A stretch of DNA of 64,000 bases from NCBI GenBank assembly GCA_034509735.1, contig JACGWO010000005.1, forward strand, positions 30,348,479 to 30,412,478, written 5' to 3'. The notes below the pieces were generated by a model. It was not told the DNA's origin, searched no databases, and saw only the letters and a program-made list of their open reading frames with translations. The number at the start of each line of letters is the position of its first letter. Positions within the stretch are counted from its first letter, which is position 1. This stretch comes from Sesamum alatum. Lineage: Eukaryota > Streptophyta > Magnoliopsida > Lamiales > Pedaliaceae. Of this stretch, positions 36,961-48,239 are shown one piece after another. The translations under genes and the position numbers were made by a program.

Positions 36961-38029
36961 TTATATAAAAATATATGATTAGACATATTACTTACAAATA
37001 CTTCAACAATTATATATAAAGTCTAAATTAAATATTTAATAAACAATTAATTATATAAGACATTAAAACCAAGAACAACATGAGAGACTTAAATTAAATG
37101 GTTACATTATTTATTAATTACCTGATGATAACGATGGACGCCCTCCAACTTAATTTTTCAGAAGAAAATAACCAATCACAAGTTCTGGAATATTGCGCAA
37201 ATTCGATATATTTATATATGTATATATATATATATGATGTAATTGAAGGTTGATAAGTATATATTTCAGATTTGAGAGGTTAATTTGAAAGGTATAATGC
37301 AAGTGATGGGAACATAAATGAGAGGTAGCACTCAAATATATACTGTTATTTGGAATGAATTTTCCGACGAATTTATTAATTGTAATATAGCCGTTAGACC
37401 ATTTTCCGACGGTTTTTGGGATGAATTTTTCGATGACATATAACCGTTATAATATAGCCGTTGTAATATAGCCGTTAGACCTTTTTCCGACGGTTTTTGA
37501 AACGACATTTCTTATGACACAACCTATCCGTTACAAAAGTTTGTGACCATCATTTGGCATCGGAAATTCTGTCTCAAAATATTATATTTAGCGACAAAAG
37601 TTCCGACGGATTGTCATCGGAACATTGTTTTGGTGCCTTACAGTCGCAAAAAATTGTCAAGTGGTCGGAATTCTGTCTGAACGTTCCGACGACCAGTGCG
37701 CCGTCGGAAACTCCGTCCCAAACTTGGAGAAAAGAAATATTTCCGACAAACGTTCTGACGATTAGCAACGAACATCTTTTCATGTCCTATTTTCCGATGG
37801 AACGTGCGACGACTGTATCCTTTTTCAGACGAATTGTTCAATTCCTCCATCTATTAAAGGAATCCGTCGGAAATTCGTAAAATTCGTTACAAAAACGTCG
37901 GAAGTTGGCCGTCCCAAATTTCCGTCCCAATAAACTATTTTTTTTGTAGTGAAAATTCGATGGATGAAATTATAATGTGTGTGTGTATATATATATATAT
38001 ATAATGGTGTGTAAAAAAGATACAAAAGA

Positions 38030-38178
38030 TTAAATATTTAAATAAAAATAAAAACTAAATGACAGATTAAGTAGAATTATACAAATAAATTTTTAAAATG
38101 AAACATATACTTATTAACATTAAATAAATTTATTCCTTCTTGTAGAACAAAATCAAGCAACCACCATAAAAATCTAAA
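38030..38178. repeat. Third copy of AT-rich direct repeat
   Basis: Similar to 32880-33040 and 33100-33260 ('AGTAGAATTATACAAATAAA'). It lies immediately outside the right CACTA end, so it probably represents the original insertion-site sequence. Confidence 0.5.
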
Positions 38179-39480
38179 CGGAAAAAACTTTTTTTAGTAC
38201 AGTAACTTGGCTCTCGTTCAATTTTAGTACACTAACTTTGGTAATTATCACATTTTATACATTATGTTGCAAGTTTGCTTCAATTAAGTCCAATTGAGGG
38301 TTTTTGTTCCAATTTTTCGGTCAATTGACCGGAATTTGCTGTCGTGGCCAATTTTTGCTGATGTGTCCGGCGAAATTAACCACGTCAGCACATGACGTGG
38401 CAGGCGGTTGACGTGGCGGGATGACTTAGATGTATTTTCTTTCGTAAGGATGAATTTTAGTACACTAACTTTAGCATGGTTTAATTTTAGTCCAATAACT
38501 TTGAATGAGGTTAAATTTAAGTACAGAATAATAATTATAACAATGATATAATATTTTTATTTTTTTTGTACGGAATGTAATATTATTAAGATAATTTTAA
38601 TTAATTTGATAATATAGTTGTTAATATTAATCGATTTGATATAGATTAATTGTTAAAAATTTGATAATACAGTTGTTAATTATAGTTTAAAAAATAGATG
38701 ATCCAACTGAACTGATAAGTGTGAAAAGGAAAAGATCTCGGCTATAATAATATCAACTCTATTAATAATTATAAAATATATAATTATCTATTTTTAAAAT
38801 TATGATTAACAACTATATTATTAAATTTTCAATAATTAATATATATCAAATTAATTAATATTAACAACTATATTATTAAATTTATTATTCTCTAATTAAT
38901 TAACTTAATAGCTATATTAACAATGATCAAATTATTATTAATTAATTATATCTAATTAAGTATTAATAATTATTATTTTAACTTTAACTAATAATTATAA
39001 AGAATTAACAAATTTAAAAAAATTTGAGGGCTGGTCGTGAGTGCAGCTCGCAACTAGCGACCAGTCATAAATATATAAGTGTTCCGTTTTCAGCGGTACA
39101 CTTATATTTAATTTTTTTTATAATATAAATATAAATGGGCAGTGACAACCCCTAGACACAATGACAGGGGACTTAAATTTCACCTTATTCAAAGTTATTG
39201 GACTAAAATTAAACTATGCTAAAGTTAGTGTACTAAAATTCATTCTTATGGAAGAAAATACATCCAAGTCATCCCGCCACGTCAGTCGCCAGCCACGTCA
39301 TGTGTTGACGTGGTTAATTTCACCGGACACATAAGTAAAAATTGGCCACATGAGCAAATTCCGATCAATTGGACTTAATTGAAGTAAAATTGCAACATAA
39401 TGTATAAAATGTGATAATTACCAAAGTTAGTGTACTAAAATTAAACGAGAGCCAAGTTAGTGTACTAAATTTTTTTTCCC
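38179..39480. mobile_element. Mutator-type TIR element, 1.3 kb
   Basis: Flanked by a perfect 9-bp duplication AAATCTAAA at 38170-38178 and 39481-39489. Terminal inverted repeats of about 320 bp (38179-38525 against 39155-39480) contain 'TTAGTGTACTAAAATTAAAC' type sequence and ACGTGGCAGG/CCACGTCA boxes. The centre is AT-rich and non-coding, with a small GC-richer palindrome at 39025-39065. A related, larger element is at 46405. Confidence 0.9.
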
Positions 39481-39489
39481 AAATCTAAA

Positions 39490-39960
39490 ATATAAACACC
39501 AAAAGATAAATAAGTATTAAATTTTAATAAAGAAAACATAAGAATGATAGAGATTTTATTAATTCAATAACTTTCAAGTATCACGAAAAAATAATATATA
39601 AAATAAAATAATATCATGATAAAAGCAAAACATCAGTTTAGCTGTAGAATATGAGTGTAAAGACAAATATATATATATATATATGTGTGTGTAGAATATT
39701 GATAGTATTGAGCCTATCTAAAAAATGAAAAGATGCAAAGTAGATTGTATTCTATTGAATTACAAATATGATGGATACCACCATCATTAGGTTACACACA
39801 AATAATTTGTATTTTGAGATTTGATTTGGTTTGGATATTTTTAGTATTAATAAATAAAACTTAATCTTAGAAATAAACTCGGTTGACATAAAATTGAATT
39901 ATCAATAAAACTTAATCTTAAAATATAAAATTATTTAAGATACATACACATTGAATTAGT
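39490..39960. other. AT-rich spacer
   Basis: No gene. Contains an (AT)n(GT)n tract at 39668-39691. Confidence 0.5.
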
Positions 39961-40400
39961 ATTTTAATATTGGAAATAAGATTTCAAATAAATAAAAAAT
40001 AAATATTTAATATATTTAAAATTGATGATGTTTGTAAAAAATAAGATTTTTTATTGTTCATTAAAAATAATTATAATCTTGGAGATATATTCTTGGATAG
40101 ATACAAAATAAATATCTGATATATTTAAAATAGGTGATGTTTCTAATTAATGTTTTCTTAACAATTTAAAAAGTTCAATTATAATATATATTGGAGATAA
40201 GATTTTGGATAAACACAAAATAAATATTTAAGATATTTAAACTAGATTATATTTCTAACCAATAAGATTTTCTTAACAATTAAAAAGTTCAATTATAATC
40301 CTAAAGATACGATTTTGGATTTATACAAAGTAAAAATTTAATATTTAATTAGATTATGTTTCCAACCAATAAGATTTTTTCTTGACAATTAAAAATTTTA
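39961..40400. repeat. Degenerate ~110-bp tandem repeat, 4 copies
   Basis: The landmark GATGATGTTT / AGATTATGTTTC recurs near 40025, 40133, 40246 and 40353, spaced 107-113 bp. Each unit also contains 'ATAAGATTTT' and 'CAATTATAAT'. The array is AT-rich and minisatellite-like. Confidence 0.65.
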
Positions 40401-41071
40401 AAATTATCAAAAATTAATTACTATTCAGTCAAAATTAAAAATCACATCGAATAGTTTTTAGATATAAAATTTATCTTAAATTTAAGGCCCTAAAACGATT
40501 CATTCAAAAAAAAAAAAAAAAGATTTGTGTTTGTCTATTTTCATAATAACTTTTTAATTTATTATCTTATGATCTTTTATATTAAACAACCTAATGCTTG
40601 ACATGTATTCTCAATTAGATAATATAAATAAAAACAATAAATTTCTAAAAAGATCATTGAAACTAATAGATATTGCAATAATGGATGTTCAGAAAACATG
40701 TGGGAATTAGAAAATTAATTCATGAATAATATTAAAAAAAAACAAATACATTAATTAATAAGTCAACAATGAAAGGAGGAATGCTTCAAGACGATGAACT
40801 GTATAATTGTGAGCAATTCAAGTGATAGTGTTTAGACCTCTTTTGAATTTATTTTTTTATTTGAAACTATTGATATATTCAATTGATTTTTAATATCTAA
40901 ATATATAAATAAATAACAATCACATGCCTAATTAAGTGAGAACATGGATCCAAAATGTAAACCATACATATTAAAAAAATGATGGTATTATATATCGCCG
41001 ACGGGAAAATACCCGAATTAATAAATTTAGATCATTGCAATAGTTATCAACTATTAAAAGAAAACCAATGA

Positions 41072-41200
41072 TTTCTTGCCTGAGTGGTGGGATTGAGGTC
41101 TCACGACCTTGTCGTGAGTTCGAACCTACGATGTAGATATGAAGTGTATTTTTATAGTAGTGTGTGTACATTATTTCTTGGTTTACTTTGAAGTTGTTGA
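41072..41200 (+). repeat. Possible tRNA-derived SINE (plus strand)
   Basis: 'TTGCCTGAGTGGTGGG' resembles a pol III A box and 'GAGTTCGAACCTACGATG' a B box, 40 bp apart, as in plant SINE heads. It cannot fold into a tRNA cloverleaf with matching acceptor arms. The related minus-strand sequence is at 17225-17365. Confidence 0.4.
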
Positions 41201-41479
41201 TGGTAGATTTAATTATATTATTATAATGCGTACTGAACATTGTAATAGTCTATTTACTTTAATAATATGGTTGTATTTTTTTAAAAAAAATATTAAAAGA
41301 GAAAACATTGTTAGGTTCTATCCATTCAAATTATACACACATAAAAAATCCAGGGAGACATATAATAAATGTGAAGCAAAAGAAGAGATAATAAAATCTA
41401 AAAGATTGGTTCTGATTGGAGGATTAGGTTAACTATACAGATTATTGATCAATGAGAATAAACTTCTTATCCTTTTCCA

Positions 41480-41992
41480 TATTTCTTATACAGCTTAAAT
41501 GTATTTTTGATCCTATAATCTTGTTATTTTGACATTTTTACTCTTTATCTTTTTAGGGTTGCAAAATAGTGTTATAATTTTTTGATATTTCGCAATTTTG
41601 GTCTTTTCGAGGCCGGATTTTGCAAAAGTCGCCGGAATTATCATATTTGTCTCACGTGGTTCATTTAAATTGGGGCCTTTGTTCTTATTGGTTCACTTTT
41701 GCCAATGTGGATGAAATGTTTTTTTTTAAAAAAAAAAATGACGTGGCACATGATTTATTCCGGCAACTTTTGCAAAGTTCGACACCAGAAAGACCAAACT
41801 TGCGAAATATCAAAAGCAGCTGGACTCTTTTGAAACCCCTAGAAAGATAAAGAATAAAATGTCAAAATCACGAGGGGTATATGATTTATTCTAGCAACTT
41901 TTACAAAATCCGGCACCGAAAATGACCAAAATCACGAAATGCCAAAAAATTACAGGACTATTTTACAACTCTAGAAAGATAATGAATAAAAT
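41480..41992. repeat. Diverged MITE, family 3-like
   Basis: Inverted-repeat sequence beginning 'AAATGTATTTTTGATCC' and containing TCGCCGGAATT and its mirror. The right end is interrupted by the next element. Confidence 0.5.
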
Positions 41993-42208
41993 GGATTTAA
42001 TGCAATTTACCCCTGTGATATTGCAAATGAGCAAATTGCCCCCCTATGAAAAAAAAAATAGGGAGGTCAATTGCTTCATTTTGAAAAACACAGGAGGGTA
42101 AATTGCTTCATTTTAAAAAATACAAGAGGGTAAATTATTATTTATTTTTTCATAGGTGGGTAATTTGCATATTTGCAATATCACAGGGGGTTGCTTGCAT
42201 TTTTCCCA
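41993..42208. mobile_element. MITE, Mutator-type, family 6
   Basis: 216-bp palindromic element with GATATTGCAAAT near both ends. Flanked by GAATAAAAT (41984-41992) and GAATAAAAC (42209-42217), 8 of 9 matching. It sits at the end of the preceding MITE. Confidence 0.7.
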
Positions 42209-42937
42209 GAATAAAACTATCAAAGTGCCATAATTACAAAATCAAAAATATATTTAATCCTTCTTATACTTACAGATATATGCATTGCACCTGTTTTTAC
42301 CGTTTACTTTTACGAAAACTTGAACATGGAACTAAAAATGTCGAGTTTTTTCAATTTTGGGATAATTTTTAAAATTTCATAAAGTAAAGAATTAAATGTG
42401 TCAAGAGTTTTTCCAATTTTAAAACCGTTTAGAAGACCAAAAGTATTGAACTCATATCATTTGGGATTAAAATGTAATTTTGTCTAATTAATTAGTGCAA
42501 CCTACAAAAGTTAGGAAGAGTACACAATGTTATATAATGTTAAGATTGTCGGCGTTAGTAATACGTTGATCGATGTTTTATGCAAAGCGAATTATAGTAC
42601 ATGATGTGGTGTCATTGTAACGGCATTTAAAATTTGTTTGTTTGCATATGGTTTTCTATTTCATTTTATGGAGAATTGGGTTTGTGAATTTTTTTTTATT
42701 TTTCGATGTAATTAATAAGACTATAATACTTGATGTGATGACATAATTTTATGGAAGACTAATAAAGAAATTTGATTTTTTTTTTTCTGTTTTACTCATT
42801 TTTAATGGAATATTCTATCATTGTAATTTAGATTTCATTAGATTCAATTGTCAAAACTTTAATATATATTTAGTAAACGAGGAACTAAGGTGAGATGAAA
42901 AACAAAGATGTTGGACTAATAAACAGATTTGGCCTAA

Positions 42938-43227
42938 CACTAAAACAAATATAGTTTTTCACTATGGTTAATTAATATGGTTAAAAATAAAAAGTCACAT
43001 CGGATACTAATTATTCACGGTTGCATAATGGTTTATTAGCCGTTGTTTTTACAAGCGAAGCCAAAATGTTTGTCACAGTTAAAAACTATGGCATACATTT
43101 TGATCGTAGGTAAAATCATAGTTATGTTGATTAACCATGGTCAAAACTTAAGTTTTTGCATCAATTTTGTTTCATTATGGGTAGATTATATAATTTACTA
43201 TGATTTTTGGCCGCGGTGAATATAGTG
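42938..43227. mobile_element. Mini-CACTA element, left of a pair
   Basis: Begins CACTAAAACAAATATAG and ends GTGAATATAGTG. Flanking triplets TAA and TAT. Body is built of 'ACTATGGTTAATTAA' / 'CCATGGTCAAAACTT' modules. Confidence 0.55.
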
Positions 43228-43231
43228 TATG

Positions 43232-43549
43232 CACTAGAAAAAAAATCAATATTAGCTACATTTTTAATGACCATGGCTAAAAACCGTGGTGAATAATTAT
43301 TATTAACTACAGTTAAATAAAAACCGATGCAAAACTAGTTTTTCCACCATGAAAAACTTATTTGCCACAGCTTTTAGTTGTGGTAAAAACATTCACCATA
43401 ACTTTTAACCATGACAAATGTTTTAGCCACCCTCGCAAAAACCATGGCCGACAACCATTGCGTGGCCGTGGTCAACGACTATTTGCTACGGTTGTTTAGT
43501 ATTAACCATGATAAATTAGCCATGATTAAATGTCATATTTTTTATAGTG
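43232..43549. mobile_element. Mini-CACTA element, right of a pair
   Basis: Begins CACTAGAAAAAAAATC and ends TTTTTTATAGTG; flanking triplets ATG and ATC. Four bases separate it from the element to its left. Related to 22536-22839. Confidence 0.6.
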
Positions 43550-43749
43550 ATCGAATAATTAATTTCTTTTATAGCGTAATAGATATTTAAGTAATGCAAC
43601 AACGAATAAATCAATTCGAATATTTTATCGTTATATTTTATATTTAATTCAATATTTACATGTTACGTATATAAAAATAATTTCTTAAATATATAAATAA
43701 CATAAATTCTATAATAAATATACTAAATAAAATATAATATACAACATCT

Positions 43750-44125
43750 TATGAAAAAATTACAATTCACATCCCACAACTTATCTTATTTGCGACTTTA
43801 GTCTCATTATTGTAGTATTCACCAGATTTAGTCTCATAGTCCCAAACACTTGCAATTTTAGTCCCAACCAAAAATTTCATAAAAATATTTAACTGAAGGA
43901 GCACGTAATTTGCACATGCTCCGTTAAATAACTAGTCTATTGATTTGACGGAGGGAGCATGTAATTTGCACATGCTCTGTTAAATATTTAATGAAATTTG
44001 TGGTTGAGATTAAAATTGTAAATTTTTGTGACTTATAAAACTAAATTTTGTGAGTTCTAAAATCATAGGTCCAAAATCACAAAAAAAAAAAAAAGAGTTG
44101 TGAGACGTAAATTATATTTTTTTCT
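43750..44125. repeat. Diverged MITE, family 4-like
   Basis: Inverted repeat with 'TTACAATTCACATCCCAC' at the left and its counterpart 'GTGAGACGTAAATTATA' at the right; contains two copies of 'GGAGCACGTAATTTGCACAT'-type sequence. Confidence 0.5.
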
Positions 44126-44407
44126 CATTTTATAATAGAAGATATTATGTGCTCAAAGTGCATGGGTGTCTCTTTGCTGGCATGCCTACTGTCTCTAAAG
44201 GCGATAACATTAAGAAAAAATTCAATGAATAAAATTGACATTACTATCAATAATTGCATTATCGTATTCATCATCATGTGATGAGCTGAGAAAATTCAAA
44301 AGGGCACGTGTTCAATATCTTAATATATGTAATAATTGATTGTACTAGTACAACTACTTGGGATCGGCCATAATTGACTTTTTTGTTTAAAATTATAACA
44401 AAAAATA

Positions 44408-44614
44408 GGGTTAATTACCGTGGCGATGAAATTTGTCATAATTATAAATATTTTTTAAAAATTAATAGTCATCTAATAAATATTCTATCATGACAGTTTA
44501 TTATAGGGGTATTTATTACACGATCGTTAATTTTAGAGCGTATTTGTAATTTTTCAAATAATGAGAAAATATTTATAATTATAACAATCTCGGGAGAGTC
44601 CATTGTAATTTACC
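44408..44614. mobile_element. MITE, family 1, truncated relative
   Basis: 207 bp; ends GGGTTAATTACCGTGG and GGGGTAAATTACAATGG. Flanking AAAAAATAG / CGAAAATAG match at 7 of 9. Shorter and more diverged than the other copies. Confidence 0.5.
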
Positions 44615-45384
44615 CCGAAAATAGTTTTAATAACGATTTCGAAATTGGCGTTAAAGATATAATTAAGCGATAATAATTTTAGTTTTATCAAAGAATAAAT
44701 TTTTAAGAAGATTAATAACGGCAAAAAATTTGTTTATGTTGTGTGACCGTTGATAATTAGTAATATATTTACAGTAACAACATAAATATTTAATTATAGA
44801 TGTTTTTGAGTTGTCATACATTAATTGTCTATAGCGATAACTTATATAATATTGCACAGGTAATAGCGATAACTTTATATACATTCTTTATGTTGTTAGT
44901 TATCGATATACATAATACTTGTTAGCTTTAAACTTATAAAAATTATTATTATAGAAAAAGTAAAAGATATTACATAATATATATATATATATAATATCTA
45001 ATTTTAAACAACATTGGTAAAATAAAATAAAAAAATTTAGCAAACCCACATAAAATAAGACGAACATCAATATGAATGATGAATTTGAACTTGTAATTCC
45101 AAACGTATAAAATTATGACACCTCAATTTTAAACATGGTTCTAGTACCTTATTATTACATGCCCAAATTACTAAACATCATAAAAAGATATCTTCTTATA
45201 AACACCTCCGAAAACCCCTCTCGACGGATATCAATCAGACGAGGAACTTGTGACATTCTTCCTCATCCAATTACGCATACCCTTGTGCGATGTGGGCTCC
45301 CTTTGGTCAGTTCTACATCAAACACTCACCCACAGATTCTTCATCTAAATATCGATAGAGTCCTAACTCTAATACCATTTATCA

Positions 45385-45728
45385 AAGGCTTAATTTTTTG
45401 GTCTCATAACTTAGGTTATTTGGCGTTTTCGTCCGTTAACTTTTTAGGGTAGCATTTTGGTCTTTTACCTTTTTAATTTTCATGATTTTAGTCCTTTTTT
45501 CACCGGAGTTCACCATTATTGCCGGAAAAAATGCATATGTCTCTCACATGACACTTTTAGATTGAGCTTTTGTTCCTATTGGCCCATTTCTAGAATGGTG
45601 AACTCCGGCGAAAAAAATGATCAAACTCGCGAAAATTAAAAAAATACAGAACCAAAATGCTACTTTAAAAAGTTAAAAAACGAAAACACTAAATGACCTA
45701 AGTTACAGGACTAAAAATACATTTAACC
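45385..45728. mobile_element. MITE, Mutator-type, family 3 copy 3
   Basis: 344 bp with a perfect 9-bp duplication CATTTATCA at 45376-45384 and 45729-45737. Contains the 'CACCGGAGTTCACC' module and its mirror. Confidence 0.8.
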
Positions 45729-46404
45729 CATTTATCATGAACTCCGTCCATCCCTGATCCAAAATACGTGTAAGAAAAGATGTGGAATGAAAAACTTGTA
45801 ATACTTATCTACAGAGACAATTAATGGCTTTAAACATGGGAAAGATGTACAAGTTTGCATGAGTCAATTTGGCGCAATTACATCATATTATATGTACAGC
45901 CTAACCCCTTGATGTGAACCACATAGTTTTGGTACGACAAACTCTTATTACAAAACGTGTCTTTAAACTTGTGGAACTTCAATTTAATGTTTGATGACCA
46001 CATTGCCGTTGCAGATTGGTTTCAAAAAGTCGATTCTTTTATCGACTTTTACTTGAGTCTTTGAAGTGGGCCTCATTTAATAATTATGCCAAAAAAAAAA
46101 AAAAAAACATGCGCAATCTAGGGGTTAATTACTTTTTGCGTCCCTACACTAATTTGATTTTGGTTTTTTAAGTTCCTCATCCTCGGTTTTTATTTCTAAG
46201 ATTTTCACTTTTTGACAAACACTACAGAAAAGGGGATATAATCATTTTCACAATTTTCTGGAGGTGGTTGGATCGAGAGGAAGAAACTATTATCAACAAA
46301 ATTATCTTCATTCACTTGTATCTTTTGTCAGCGCAACACCAAATTTATCCGCCTTAATCTCATGAGCTTTTCCATCTTTTTATTTGTGCGTTTTATTTTT
46401 TGGT

Positions 46405-47756
46405 GGGGAAAAAGAAAAATTAGCCCATTAACCTGACTCTCGTTCAATTTTAGTACACTAACTATCATAGTTATCAATTTTATATGCTATGTTGCAAAAA
46501 TGGTTCAATTAGGTCCTCCGGTGGCCCGATTTTACTTTTTTGGCTGGATAATGCACATGCTGCAAAATTTGAGGATTTTTCATCCCATGTGGCACTGAAG
46601 AATGACTTGACACTTAAGATGGATAATTTTTTTATATCTTCTCAGCCACATGCATAAGCACTTAAATACAAAGAAGAAAGGTTAAATTTCATAAAAACAA
46701 ACTTTGAATTTATATTTTATATTAGGTTTCGTGATAGCATTTCTGCATGCATATAATAAATAATCTTAAAAAAAAGAAAAAGATCAACTTAAATATATTA
46801 TCAATACAACAAAAAATATAAATACTTAGAGTCGTAGATAATTATAAATAATTATTTTATAAATATTTTTAGATTATAAAAAATAATTATACATTGTTAA
46901 AAATAATTATTATTTTATAATTAAATAAAATAATTATCAATATTACAATAAAATAATATTATTTATAATTATCTATAATTTTATGTATCTTTTATCTATA
47001 TAATCTATAATATTTATAAAATAATATATATCTTTATAAATATAGATAAACAATACAAAAGAAATTATTTTATAAAAAATACATAAAATTATAGGTAATC
47101 ATAAAAATAATTATAGATTATAAAAAATTATTATTATTTTATAAAAGTACATATAATTATTATTTTATAATAATTATGCATTATAAAAAATAAAATTATG
47201 ATTTTATATAATATAAATTTAAATAAAACAAACTAATCCTCCAACCCCTCCCCCCACCCCCGCGGTCACCCATCACCCACCCACCCCCCCCCCCTTCCCC
47301 TCCTCCACGTCACCCCAGCAGAGGGGGCGACGGACAAATCTCGGCGACCGTCGTCGTCCAAGTGTGCTCGAAGGGGTGACGCACTGTCGTCCCCCTCTGT
47401 TGGGGGCGTCGGAGAGGAGCGGGAGGGGGGGTGGCGGGGCTTGTAGGGATTAATTTTTTTTAAAATATATATTGTATAATAATTTTATTTTATAATTAAG
47501 TATATATATATATACAATGAAGTCATTACACTAAAAAATGTCATATAGACGCACACATGGTTTAAGTTGTCGGACACTTCAGCAATTAAATGTCACATCA
47601 GCAATTTCCGTTCATTCACCGGAAAAATTGGCTCCAAAACCTTAAATCGAACGAAATTGACGCATTTTTGCAACATAGTGTATAAAATTAAAAACTATCA
47701 AAGTTAGTGGACTAAAATTTAATGAGGACAAAGTTAGTGGACTAAAAAAAATTTCC
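46405..47756. mobile_element. Mutator-type TIR element with GC-rich core
   Basis: 1352 bp. Termini resemble those of 38179-39480 ('TTTTAGTACACTAAC', 'GTTAGTGGACTAAAA'). Flanking TTTTTTGGT (46396-46404) and TTTTTCGGC (47757-47765) match at 7 of 9. A GC-rich block at 47225-47450 reads C-rich, then mixed (CGACGGACAAATCTCGGCG), then G-rich, a roughly palindromic arrangement. No coding frame is supported. Confidence 0.65.
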
Positions 47757-47765
47757 TTTTTCGGC

Positions 47766-48235
47766 GCGTAGTCTTGTTTTCACAAAGCAACAAGTGTACC
47801 AACTCTGATCCATTGTGTTTCGGTACTGGACTAAGAGTGGTAATGTTAGCCGAGATAGAACAAGTGGATGTTCTTGCCTCTGAGCCTATTCCCCAAACTC
47901 AACCCGTCTTTGCTCCTCTAATTGCCTCGAACCATAGTTGTTGATAGTTAACTGAGAGTGAGTTTTGCTCCCATTGTAATAACGATTGATCTACAACGCA
48001 CAAGACTTCAAAAAAGATATTCAAACATTAATGCTCCTAAATTTTCAGTACTCGTTAGAACTCACACCAATTTCGTTTGCATGTATGTGATTGATGACTA
48101 GCATATATTGATTCATTGGATGAATACAGGACTAGTTGCATCAAACACCATCCTCTTATCCCAATTCAGTTGCTCATAGTTACTCCAATTTGTAGTTTGA
48201 TCCGGAAAGTTACTAGCCGATATTAGTTGTTTAGA
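47766..48235. other. Spacer, possible CACTA-related relic
   Basis: Higher GC than the surroundings but no open frame. 48130-48235 reads on the minus strand like diverged text from the TNPD-like gene at 36500-36650 (compare 'CCCAATTCAGTTGCTCATAG' with 36585-36605). Confidence 0.4.
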
Positions 48236-48239
48236 ATCC

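Larger units (their letters stand above)
31769..37951 (-). mobile_element. CACTA (En/Spm) element, non-autonomous
   Basis: The left end reads CACTACAAAAAAAACAG and the right end is its complement, with near-identical subterminal DNA for about 500 bp on each side (31769-32280 against 37440-37951). The flanking triplets are AGA and AAA. Subterminal regions are full of GTCGGAA/TTCCGAC repeats, the usual binding-site clusters of CACTA elements. Inside are a broken TNPD-like gene and a Transposase_24-type gene, both on the minus strand. A second CACTA terminus lies internally at 33274, so the structure is nested or rearranged. With the catalytic region missing, the element could only move in trans. 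Confidence 0.85.

Noticed and set aside
37574..37850. Open frames in the CACTA terminal arms (also 31903-32106)
   Set aside because: The same short peptide appears in both inverted arms because of the terminal repeat; it reflects GTCGGAA-rich subterminal DNA, not a gene.
41072..41150. tRNA gene with TTCGAAC loop
   Set aside because: B box is good but there is no acceptor stem pairing or anticodon arm; SINE head is a better reading.
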